Source of the DNA: Roseateles sp. | Lineage (GTDB): Bacteria; Pseudomonadota; Gammaproteobacteria; Burkholderiales; Burkholderiaceae | Direction of reading: 5' to 3' | DNA length: 21,131 nucleotides | NCBI GenBank assembly: GCA_019232985.1 | Contig: JAFAMW010000002.1 | Span: 1-21,131, forward strand | Shown: positions 1 through 7,198 of the stretch, piece after piece | Layout: each line of letters begins with the position of its first letter | Numbering within the stretch: position 1 is the first letter of the stretch | Made by a program: the position numbers and the translations under genes | Notes under the pieces: model-generated | Told to the model about the DNA's origin: nothing | What the model saw: only the letters and a program-made list of their open reading frames with translations | Database searches by the model: none

Positions 1-39
1 CGGTCATGGGGCCCTCGGAATACACCTGCGGTTATTGTG

Positions 40-85
40 TAATTCAAATTATTGCCTTGACAATGATTGTCGTGGCAAATAAATT
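40..85 (+). promoter_or_regulatory. marR-efflux operon promoter with overlapping palindromic operator
   Basis: The hexamer TTGACA (57-62) is a perfect -35 element, followed after 17 bases by TAAATT (80-85) as the -10. The -35 is embedded in an inverted repeat centred on base 65: GACAAT-G-ATTGTC (59-71), flanked by TTGCC (52-56) and GGCAA (74-78), so 11 of 13 positions on each side pair. A second small palindrome TAATT-CA-AATTA lies at 40-51. The stretch is strikingly AT-rich beside its surroundings. MarR dimers usually bind such symmetric sites and repress their own operon; that this site serves the regulator encoded just downstream is inference. Transcription would start only a few bases before the ATG at 94. 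Confidence 0.7.
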
Positions 86-93
86 TGCGTGCC

Positions 94-603
94 ATGGTCA
101 ACCGCTTCTACCACCCCGACAAGTACCGGCGCGACGAAAGCCTGGGCTGGTTGTTCATGCGCGCCAAGTCCTCGATCGGGGCCGAATGCGACCAACGCCT
201 GTCCGACCATGGCCTGACCCACGCCCAATGGGTGCCGCTGCTGACGCTGCACCTGCACGGACCGAGCCCGGTCGCCGAGCTCGTGCGCGCGCTCGACATC
301 GACGCGGGCGCGGTCTCGCGCCTGGTCGACCGGCTCGAGGCCAAGGGCCTGTGCCGGCGCGAGCGCTCGAACAGCGACCGCCGCGTCGTCATGGTCTCGC
401 TGACCGAGGCCGGCGCGCGCGTGACCGAGGAGCTCACGGCCGTGCTGTCCGACGTGTTCAACGCGCACCTGCAAGGCTTCACGCACGCCGAATGGCGCAT
501 GCTCGTCGACCTGCTGCGCCGCTTCATCGCCAACGGCGACGCGCTGCGCGAGGCCCGTGAGGCCGACCCCCACGCCCCGCATTCCCATCAAGAAGAATCA
601 TGA
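94..603 (+). CDS. MarR-family transcriptional repressor of the efflux operon
   Basis: This is a 169-residue winged-helix regulator of the MarR family, which generally binds as a dimer to palindromic DNA and releases it when a small phenolic or drug-like ligand binds. The helix-turn-helix spans about residues 59-85 (SPVAELVRALDIDAGAVSRL), followed by the diagnostic wing RSNSDRRVVMVSLTEAG at 91-107. ATG 94 is preferred: a TTG at 67 in the same frame lies inside the operator palindrome, and ATG 94 sits 8 bases after the -10. There is no clear Shine-Dalgarno site, so the mRNA may be leaderless. The stop overlaps the next start as ATGA (600-603), which ties the repressor to the pump. The ligand cannot be read from the sequence. 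Confidence 0.9.
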   Translation: MVNRFYHPDKYRRDESLGWLFMRAKSSIGAECDQRLSDHGLTHAQWVPLLTLHLHGPSPVAELVRALDIDAGAVSRLVDRLEAKGLCRRERSNSDRRVVMVSLTEAGARVTEELTAVLSDVFNAHLQGFTHAEWRMLVDLLRRFIANGDALREAREADPHAPHSHQEES

Positions 604-2024
604 AACCAAGAATCCTCATCGGCGCGCTCGCGCTGTCCGGCCTGCTCGTCGCGTGCGCACCGGTCCCGACGCTGCACGAAGCGGCCAGGCCGATCGCGCC
701 CGAGCAGGCGGGCCTGCACGCCGGCACGGCGCCCGCCGAATTCGCCGCCGACTGGTGGGCGGCGTACCACGACGCCGCGCTCGACGCGCTCGAACAGCGC
801 GCGCTCGCCGAGTCGCCGAGCCTGGCCGCGGCGCGCGCCCGCGTGGCGCGCGCCGCGGCCGGCGTCGAGAACGCCGCCGCGGCGGCGAAGCCCGACGTCG
901 GCTTCGAGGCCGACGTCACGCGCGAGCGCCTGACCGAGACCTCGATCTACCCGCCGCCGCTCGGCGGCGCGGTGCTGACGATGGCGAATACCCAGGTCGG
1001 CCTCAGCTACGACTGGGACTTCTTCGGCCGCCACGAGGCCGAGCTGAATTCGGCGCTCGGCCAGCAGCGCGCGGCCCAGGCCGACGCGGCCGCCGCGCGC
1101 CTGATGCTGTCGAGCCAGGTCGCCCACGCCTACTTCGAGCTCGCGCGCACGCTGGACCAGGCCAAGCTGCTCGAGCAGCAGATCGCGCTGCGCAGCGAGG
1201 CCTTCGCGCTCGTGCGCCGGCGCGTCGAGGCCGGCCTCGACAACCAGCAGGACCGCCGCAGCGCCGAGGCGCCGCTGCCCGAGCTGCAGCGCCAGGCCGC
1301 CCAGCTGAGCGCCCAGGCCGACCAGCTGCGCAACCAGCTCGCCCAGCTCAGCGCGCAGCCGCCCGCCGCGCTCGCCGAGCTCGCGCCGAGCCTGCCCGCG
1401 CCGCTGGCCCTGCAGAACCAGGACGCGCTGACGCTCGACCTGCTCGGCCGCCGCCCCGACGTCGTCGCCGCGCGCTGGCGCGTCGAGGCGAGCACGCAGG
1501 ACGTCAAGGTCGCGCGCACCCAGTTCTACCCGAACGTGAGCCTGACGGCGTTCGCCGGCTTCAACTCGATCGGCCTGAACAAGCTGCTCAAGTCCGAGAG
1601 CGGCCAATGGGGCTTCGGCCCCTCGCTGCGCCTGCCGCTGTTCGACGCCGGCCACCTGAGCGCCCAGCTCAAGGGCACGGCCGCGCAGGCCGACGCGGCC
1701 GTCGCGTCGTACAACGCCGCCGTGCTCGAGGCCGTGCGCGACACCGGCGACCAGATCGTCGCGCTGCGCTCGCTCGATCGCCAGCAGCTGGAGGTCGAGC
1801 GCCAGCTCGCCAACGCGACGGCGAGCGAGAGCCTTGCTAAGCAGCGCTTTGACGCTGGCCTGAGCAACCGCCTCGGCCTGCTCGCCGCCCAGGGCAACGT
1901 GGTCGCGCAGCAGCGCCAGGCGCTCGACCTGCGCGGCCTGCAGGTCGAGGCCCAGGTCAACCTGATGCGCGCGCTCGGCGGCGGCTGGTCCGAGACGGCC
2001 GCCGGCACCGCGTCGGCCCGCTAA
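600..2024 (+). CDS. NodT-family outer-membrane efflux channel lipoprotein (TolC-like)
   Basis: This 474-residue protein is an outer-membrane factor of the RND/EmrAB-associated NodT family, whose trimers form the beta-barrel and periplasmic tunnel of a tripartite pump. The N-terminus MKPRILIGALALSGLLVAC is a lipoprotein signal with lipobox LVAC and acylated Cys19. Two OEP repeats are visible, with typical signatures YDWDFFGRHEAEL, LLGRRPDVVAARWRVEAS, FYPNVSLTAFAG and RLPLFDAG. The repeats are rich in heptad-like Ala, Gln and Leu, as expected of the coiled-coil helices. The start ATG overlaps the marR stop by 4 bases with an AAGAAG purine run upstream. E. coli emrAB relies on the distant tolC; here the channel is supplied in the operon. 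Confidence 0.92.
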   Translation: MKPRILIGALALSGLLVACAPVPTLHEAARPIAPEQAGLHAGTAPAEFAADWWAAYHDAALDALEQRALAESPSLAAARARVARAAAGVENAAAAAKPDVGFEADVTRERLTETSIYPPPLGGAVLTMANTQVGLSYDWDFFGRHEAELNSALGQQRAAQADAAAARLMLSSQVAHAYFELARTLDQAKLLEQQIALRSEAFALVRRRVEAGLDNQQDRRSAEAPLPELQRQAAQLSAQADQLRNQLAQLSAQPPAALAELAPSLPAPLALQNQDALTLDLLGRRPDVVAARWRVEASTQDVKVARTQFYPNVSLTAFAGFNSIGLNKLLKSESGQWGFGPSLRLPLFDAGHLSAQLKGTAAQADAAVASYNAAVLEAVRDTGDQIVALRSLDRQQLEVERQLANATASESLAKQRFDAGLSNRLGLLAAQGNVVAQQRQALDLRGLQVEAQVNLMRALGGGWSETAAGTASAR

Positions 2025-2062
2025 GCGCAGATCAACGAATTCGAGAGCAGAGAACGAACACC

Positions 2063-3325
2063 ATGAGCAACGAGAACACCCCCGTCAACGGCAACGGCAG
2101 CAAGCGCAAGACCGCGCTGACGGCGCTCAGCATCGTCGTCGCGCTGGGCCTGATCGGCTACTTCGGCTACCAGGGCTTCGTCGCGAGCCGCTACGAGTCG
2201 ACCGACAACGCCTACGTCAACGCCAACGTCGTGCAGATCACGCCGCTCGTCGGCGGCACCGTGCGCGCGATCTACGCCGACGACACCGACTACGTGAAGG
2301 CCGGCCAGAAGCTCGTGAGCCTCGACCCGGCCGACGCGCGCGTTGCGCTCGACCAGGCCGAGAGTGCGCTCGCGCAGACGGTCCGCGAGGTCCGCACGCT
2401 GTACGCGAACAACGGCACGCTCGAGGCCCAGCTCAAGCTGCGCGAGGCCGACCTCGTCAAGGCACAAACGGAACTCGCGCGCGTCCAGGGCGACGCCCAG
2501 CGCCGCGCGCCGCTGCTGAGCAGCGGTGCGGTCGGCAAGGAAGAACTCGACCACGCGCAGTCGCAGGTCACGGCCGCGAAGAGCGCCGTCACGGCGGCCG
2601 AGCAGGCCGTCCAGGCCGCGCGCGAGCAGCTCGACTCGAGCCGCGCGCTGACCGAGGGCACGACGCCGTCCGAGCATCCCAATGTCCAGCGCGCCGCGGC
2701 GCGCGTGCGCGAGGCCTACCTGGCCTTCTCGCGCAGCGACCTGCCGGCGCCGATCGACGGCTGGGTCGCGCGCCGCAGCGTCCAGGTGGGCCAGCGCGTC
2801 GCCGCGGGCAGCCCGCTGATGGCCCTGGCCCAGCTCCAGCAGCCCTGGGTCGACGCGAACTTCAAGGAAAGCCAGCTCGCGAAGCTGCGCATCGGCCAGG
2901 CGACGACGCTGACCGCCGACGTCTACGGCGACAAGGTCGAGTACCACGGCCATGTCGTCGGCCTGTCGGCCGGCACCGGCGCGGCGTTCGCGCTGCTGCC
3001 CGCGCAGAACGCGACCGGCAACTGGATCAAGATCGTCCAGCGCGTGCCGGTGCGCATCGAGCTCGACCCCAAGGAAGTCGCCGCGCACCCGCTGCGCGTC
3101 GGCCTCTCGATGGTCGCGACCGTCAGCGTCCAGGACCGCAGCGGCAAGATGCTGACCGAAGCCGAGCGCGCCGCGCCGGCCTCGCAGACCAGCGTCTACG
3201 ACGCGATGGACAAGGCCGCCGACGACGAGGTCGCGCGCATCATCCGCACCAACCTCGGCGCGTCCGCGCCGGTCGCGAAGGCCGCGGCCAAGGTGTCGGC
3301 CAAGGCCGCCGCGAAGCGCGCCTGA
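2063..3325 (+). CDS. emrA: EmrA-type membrane-fusion (HlyD family) efflux adaptor
   Basis: This 420-residue periplasmic adaptor links the inner-membrane pump to the outer-membrane channel. A single N-terminal membrane helix (about 18-38) is followed by the biotinyl-lipoyl half-motif TDNAYVNANVVQITPLVGG, a long alpha-helical hairpin (about 90-205), then the second lipoyl half and beta-barrel. Segments such as WVDANFKESQLAKLRIGQ, FALLPAQNATGNWIKIVQR and VPVRIELDPKE are nearly identical to what I recall of E. coli EmrA. An Ala/Lys-rich tail of about 25 residues follows the barrel. It lies 38 bases after the channel gene with a purine-rich leader (GAGAGCAGAGAACG) and is co-transcribed with it. 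The drug range is unknown. Confidence 0.93.
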   Translation: MSNENTPVNGNGSKRKTALTALSIVVALGLIGYFGYQGFVASRYESTDNAYVNANVVQITPLVGGTVRAIYADDTDYVKAGQKLVSLDPADARVALDQAESALAQTVREVRTLYANNGTLEAQLKLREADLVKAQTELARVQGDAQRRAPLLSSGAVGKEELDHAQSQVTAAKSAVTAAEQAVQAAREQLDSSRALTEGTTPSEHPNVQRAAARVREAYLAFSRSDLPAPIDGWVARRSVQVGQRVAAGSPLMALAQLQQPWVDANFKESQLAKLRIGQATTLTADVYGDKVEYHGHVVGLSAGTGAAFALLPAQNATGNWIKIVQRVPVRIELDPKEVAAHPLRVGLSMVATVSVQDRSGKMLTEAERAAPASQTSVYDAMDKAADDEVARIIRTNLGASAPVAKAAAKVSAKAAAKRA

Positions 3326-3356
3326 GCCGCAGCCATCCGTCCTTAGGAATCGCCTG

Positions 3357-4934
3357 ATGTCCACTCAAGCGCAGACCCCCGCGCACGAGCAGCCTTTGCA
3401 CGGCACGGCGCTGGTGCTCGGCACGCTGTCGCTGTCGCTCGCGACCTTCATGAACGTGCTCGACTCGTCGATCGCGAACGTGTCGCTGCCCGCGATCGCC
3501 GGCGACCTCGGCGTGAGCCCGATCCAGGGCACCTGGGTCATCACGAGCTTCGGCGTCGCGAACGCGATCTCGGTGCCCCTGACCGGCTGGCTCACGCAGC
3601 GCTTCGGCGCGGTCAAGCTGTTCACGTCGAGCGTGCTCGCCTTCGTCGTCGCGTCGTGGCTGTGCGGCTTCGCGACCTCGCTCGAGATGCTCGTGCTGTT
3701 CCGCGCGCTGCAGGGCTTTGTCGCGGGGCCGATGATCCCGCTGTCGCAGACCCTGCTGCTGTCGAGCTACCCCAAGCACAAGGCCGGCACGGCGCTCGCG
3801 CTATGGGGCATGACGACGCTCGTCGCGCCGGTCGCCGGGCCCTTGCTCGGCGGCTGGATCACCGACGACTTCAGCTGGCCGTGGATCTTCTACATCAACG
3901 TGCCGGTGGGCCTGCTCGCGGCCTTCCTGACCTGGAGCATCTATTCGAAGCGCGAGACGCCGACCGTCAAGCGCCCGATCGACCGCATCGGCCTCGCGCT
4001 GCTCGTGCTGTGGGTCGGTTCGCTGCAGCTGATGCTCGACAAGGGCAAGGAACTCGACTGGTTCCATAGCGGCCTGATCCAGGTCCTGGCCGTGCTCGCC
4101 GTCGTGGGCTTCCTGTTCTTCGTCGTGTGGGAGCTCACCGACGACCATCCGGTCGTGGACCTGCGCCTGTTCGCGGGCCGCAACTTCGCGTTCGGCGTGC
4201 TGAGCATCTCGGTCGGCTACGGCCTGTTCTTCGGCAACGTCGTGCTGCTGCCGCTGTGGCTGCAGCAGTGGATGGGCTATACGGCGACGGACGCCGGCTG
4301 GGCGCTCGCGCCGGTCGGCGTGCTCGCGATCATCCTGTCGCCCGTCATCGGCAAGAACATCGCGCGCTTCGACCCGCGCCGCTTCGCGACGATCGCTTTC
4401 CTGATGTTCGCGCTGGTGCTTTGGATGCGTTCGCTGTTCACGCCGCAGACCGACCTCTGGACCATCATGATCCCGACGATCCTGCAGGGCGCAGCGATGG
4501 CGAGCTTCTTCATCCCGCTGACGACCATCATCCTGAGCGGCATCAAGCCGGAGCGCCTGCCGGCCGCGGCCGGCCTGTCGAACTTCGTGCGGATCACGGC
4601 CGGCGCGATGGGCACCTCGATCATGACGACGCTGTGGGAGAACCGCGCGACGCTGCACCACGAGCACCTCGTCGAGCAGCTGAGCCTCGGCAACCCGGTG
4701 CTCGGCGAGACGCTGGGGCAGCTCGGCAGCGCGGGCTTCGCGCCCGGCGGCGCGCTCGCGATGGTCAACCGCCTGGTCGACCAGCAGGCGTTCACGAACG
4801 CGGCGACCGACATGTTCTACGCCTCGGCGCTGCTGTTCCTGCTGCTCGTCGTGACGATCTGGTTCACGAAGCGGCCGCCGAAGATCGCCGCGGGCGGCGG
4901 CGGCGCCGCGGCCGACGCGGGCGGCGCGCACTGA
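3357..4934 (+). CDS. emrB: EmrB-type multidrug MFS transporter (DHA2, 14 helices)
   Basis: This 525-residue proton-coupled drug antiporter is the inner-membrane engine of the tripartite pump. Major-facilitator motifs of the 14-helix DHA2 family are all present: D1 (LDSSIANVSLP, helix 1), motif A (GWLTQRFGAVKLF, loop 2-3) and motif C (GMTTLVAPVAGPLLGG, helix 5, the antiporter motif). The C-terminal half contains the DHA2-typical periplasmic loop with HHEHLVEQLSLGNP before the last helix. The tail is a short Gly/Ala-rich stretch. The start ATG lies 31 bases after emrA with an AGGA site at about 3343. An intrinsic terminator follows the stop within 30 bases, so this is the last gene of the operon. 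Family is certain; substrates cannot be inferred. Confidence 0.94.
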   Translation: MSTQAQTPAHEQPLHGTALVLGTLSLSLATFMNVLDSSIANVSLPAIAGDLGVSPIQGTWVITSFGVANAISVPLTGWLTQRFGAVKLFTSSVLAFVVASWLCGFATSLEMLVLFRALQGFVAGPMIPLSQTLLLSSYPKHKAGTALALWGMTTLVAPVAGPLLGGWITDDFSWPWIFYINVPVGLLAAFLTWSIYSKRETPTVKRPIDRIGLALLVLWVGSLQLMLDKGKELDWFHSGLIQVLAVLAVVGFLFFVVWELTDDHPVVDLRLFAGRNFAFGVLSISVGYGLFFGNVVLLPLWLQQWMGYTATDAGWALAPVGVLAIILSPVIGKNIARFDPRRFATIAFLMFALVLWMRSLFTPQTDLWTIMIPTILQGAAMASFFIPLTTIILSGIKPERLPAAAGLSNFVRITAGAMGTSIMTTLWENRATLHHEHLVEQLSLGNPVLGETLGQLGSAGFAPGGALAMVNRLVDQQAFTNAATDMFYASALLFLLLVVTIWFTKRPPKIAAGGGGAAADAGGAH

Positions 4935-4960
4935 GCGGGGGCGAGGTCGCCGAGCCAGGA

Positions 4961-4995
4961 CCCGCCGTCGCGACGACGGCGGGTTTTCTTTTTTC
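4961..4995 (+). terminator. intrinsic terminator of the efflux operon
   Basis: A perfect 10-bp stem, CCCGCCGTCG (4961-4970) and CGACGGCGGG (4974-4983), closes a CGA triloop and runs directly into TTTTCTTTTTTC (4984-4995). This is a textbook Rho-independent terminator for the plus strand. The U-tract ends at the stop codon of the convergent miaA (TAG, 4997-4995). On the minus strand the hairpin lacks a U-tract, so any role in ending miaA transcription is weaker. Confidence 0.93.
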
Positions 4996-5924
4996 TAGGC
5001 GCCGACGAGGCGTTGCACGACGGCGAGCAGCTCGGCGAGCGGCTGGGCGCCGTCGCACGCGATCACGCGCCGCGCCGGCATGCCGCGCAGCCAGGTGAGC
5101 TGGCGCTTCGCGAGCTGGCGCGTCGCCGCGATGCCGCGCTCGGGCAGCGGGCCGAGGTCGCCCGCGTCGAGCGCCTCCCAGGCCTGGCGGTAGCCGACGC
5201 AGCGCATCGACGGCAGCTCCGGGTGCAGGTCGCCGCGCGCGCGCAGCGTGCGCACCTCGTCGAGAAAGCCGGCCGCGAGCATCTGCTCGAAACGCCGCGC
5301 GAGCCGCTCGTGCAGCCACGCGCGGCTCAGCGGCTCGAGCGAGAGCAGCGGCCAGTCGACGCCGGCCTCGCGCGGCTCGGCGTGCAGCGCGCTCATCGGC
5401 CGGCTCGCGAGCAGGCAGACCTCGAGCGCGCGCTGGATGCGCTGCGCGTCGTTCGGCGCGAGCCGCGCGGCCGTCGCCGGATCGAGCCGCGCGAGCTCGG
5501 CGTGCAGGGCCGGCCAACCCTCGCGCGCCGCGCGCGCGTCGAGCTCGGCGCGCAGGGCCGGGTCGGCCTGGGGCAGGGCGGAGAGCCCGTCGAACAGCGC
5601 CTTGAAGTAAAGCATCGTGCCGCCGACGAGCAGCGGCAGGCGGCCGCGCGCGGCGATCTCGGCCGCGAGCGCGCGTGCCGCGCGGACGAACTCGGCGGCC
5701 GAGTAAGCCGCGGTCGGCTCGATCACGTCGATCAGGTGGTGCGGCACGGCCGCGCGCTCGGCCGGCGTCGGCTTGGCCGTGCCGATGTCCATGCCGCGGT
5801 ACACGAGCGCCGAGTCGACGCTGATCACCTCGACCGGCAGGCGCTCGGCGAGCGCGAGCGCGGCCGCGGTCTTGCCGCAGCCGGTCGGGCCGGCCAGGCA
5901 GATCGGTCCGGCAAGCCGCATCAT
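4995..5924 (-). CDS. miaA: tRNA dimethylallyltransferase MiaA
   Basis: MiaA transfers the dimethylallyl group from DMAPP to N6 of A37 in tRNAs that read codons starting with U. The 309-residue product starts [19 protein letters not shown], with the P-loop at about residues 10-17, then the substrate motif [17 protein letters not shown] and [11 protein letters not shown], and the family motifs [14 protein letters not shown] and [13 protein letters not shown]. Length matches E. coli MiaA (316). The start ATG shares its A with the TGA of the upstream gene (TGATG at 5926-5922), so translation is probably coupled. A second in-frame ATG follows immediately at 5921. It is the last gene of mutL-rluF-miaA and converges on emrB. 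Confidence 0.96.
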   Translation of the reverse strand: MMRLAGPICLAGPTGCGKTAAALALAERLPVEVISVDSALVYRGMDIGTAKPTPAERAAVPHHLIDVIEPTAAYSAAEFVRAARALAAEIAARGRLPLLVGGTMLYFKALFDGLSALPQADPALRAELDARAAREGWPALHAELARLDPATAARLAPNDAQRIQRALEVCLLASRPMSALHAEPREAGVDWPLLSLEPLSRAWLHERLARRFEQMLAAGFLDEVRTLRARGDLHPELPSMRCVGYRQAWEALDAGDLGPLPERGIAATRQLAKRQLTWLRGMPARRVIACDGAQPLAELLAVVQRLVGA

Positions 5925-7198
5925 CAGTCGAAGCGTTCCCAGGGCGCGAGGTAGCGCCACTGGCCGAGCGGCAGGTGGCCGAGGTTGACGCGGCCGATGC
6001 GCACGCGCTTGAGGCCGACGACCTTGAGGCCGACGAGCTCGCACATGCGCCGGATCTGGCGCTTGCGGCCCTCGCGCAGCACGAAGCGCAGCTGGTCCTC
6101 GTTCTGCCACGAGACCTTGGCCGGCTTCAGCGTCACGCCGTCGAGCTCGAGGCCGTGGTTGAGCAGCGCGAGCGATTCGGCCGGCAGGTGCTCCATCGGG
6201 TGGCCGGCCTGGCCCAGGTATTCGACGCGGACCAGGTATTCCTTCTCGACGCGCGAGTCGTCGCCGATCAGCGCCTTCGCGATGCGGCCGTCCTGGGTCA
6301 GCACGAGCAGGCCGGTCGAGTCGATGTCGAGGCGGCCGGCCGGCGCGAGGCCGCGCAGCTGGGCCGGGTTGAAGCGCGTTTCGGCCGGGTCGTCCTTCCA
6401 GCGCGTCGCGGCCTTGATCAGCGCGGCGGCGGGCTCGTAGCCGTCCTCGGCCTGGCCGGACACATAGCCGATCGGCTTGTTGATCAATATCGTCACGCGT
6501 TGCGCCTGCTCGTGGCGCGCGGCCGGGTCGACCTCGATGCGCGCGGCGGGGCCGACGCGCTCGCCGATCTCGGCGACGCGGCCGTCGACGCGCACCCAGC
6601 CCGCGGCGATCCAGTCGTCGGCCTCGCGGCGCGAGGCGAGGCCGAGGTCGCTCATGCGCTTGGACAGGCGCTCGCCCTCGGTCGGGTTGGTGCGCGGCGT
6701 CGGCGCCGGGCGGGGCGGGCGCGGGGCGTCGGCGTAGGGGAGGTCGTCGCGGCGCGCCGGCGCGCGCTCGAAGCGCGGCTGGGGCGAGGCCGGGCGCGCG
6801 GGCGCGCGCTTCGGGCCCGCCGGTCTGGCGTAGGCCTCGCCGGTCTGGAAGGCGCCGGCCTTGCCGGAGCGGGCGCCCGGATCGGCGCGTCTGGCTGGGC
6901 CCGGGCCTTCCGTCTTGAAGGAGGACGTGGGTTTGCCGGGGCCCGTGCCAGCCCGCTTGGCGGCGGGCTTGGCCGTGCCGCGGCCTGGGCCGCGCGCGTC
7001 GAAGCCGCCGCGCTCGCGCTCCTGCGCCTCGCGTTGCGCATCACGCTGCTGCTGGCGCTCGGTCCGCTCGGCCTGGGCCTGGGCGAGCGTCTGGCGCGGG
7101 CGCGACAGGCCCTTGCCGCGCAGCGGCGCGCGCGGCGCTGCGGCCGCGGTCTTGCCGGCGGCGGCCGGCTTCTTTTTGTCGAGTTTGAGAGTAGCCAT
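5924..7198 (-). CDS. rluF: RluF-like 23S rRNA pseudouridine synthase with long basic N-terminal extension
   Basis: The 424-residue product belongs to the RsuA/RluB/RluE/RluF family, which isomerises uridine to pseudouridine in rRNA. Residues 176-215 form an S4 RNA-binding domain ([19 protein letters not shown]). The catalytic core carries [11 protein letters not shown], the family motif [13 protein letters not shown] with nucleophile Asp291, EKEYLV and [11 protein letters not shown]. The C-terminal segment [19 protein letters not shown] resembles E. coli RluF more than RluB. The first ~172 residues are a low-complexity Ala/Pro/Arg/Lys/Gly tail absent from E. coli RluF, possibly an RNA- or ribosome-binding arm. 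The ATG at 7198 shares its base with the mutL stop (TGATG). Family is certain; the target position (U2604 in E. coli) is inferred. Confidence 0.88.
   Translation of the reverse strand: MATLKLDKKKPAAAGKTAAAAPRAPLRGKGLSRPRQTLAQAQAERTERQQQRDAQREAQERERGGFDARGPGRGTAKPAAKRAGTGPGKPTSSFKTEGPGPARRADPGARSGKAGAFQTGEAYARPAGPKRAPARPASPQPRFERAPARRDDLPYADAPRPPRPAPTPRTNPTEGERLSKRMSDLGLASRREADDWIAAGWVRVDGRVAEIGERVGPAARIEVDPAARHEQAQRVTILINKPIGYVSGQAEDGYEPAAALIKAATRWKDDPAETRFNPAQLRGLAPAGRLDIDSTGLLVLTQDGRIAKALIGDDSRVEKEYLVRVEYLGQAGHPMEHLPAESLALLNHGLELDGVTLKPAKVSWQNEDQLRFVLREGRKRQIRRMCELVGLKVVGLKRVRIGRVNLGHLPLGQWRYLAPWERFD

Noticed and set aside
2021..3364. Long minus-strand frame covering the adaptor gene.
   Set aside because: It is a shadow of emrA, whose protein matches the EmrA family along its full length.
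5927..6110. 62-codon upstream extension of miaA.
   Set aside because: It overlaps the conserved end of rluF, and MiaA homologues begin at the MMRLAGP segment.
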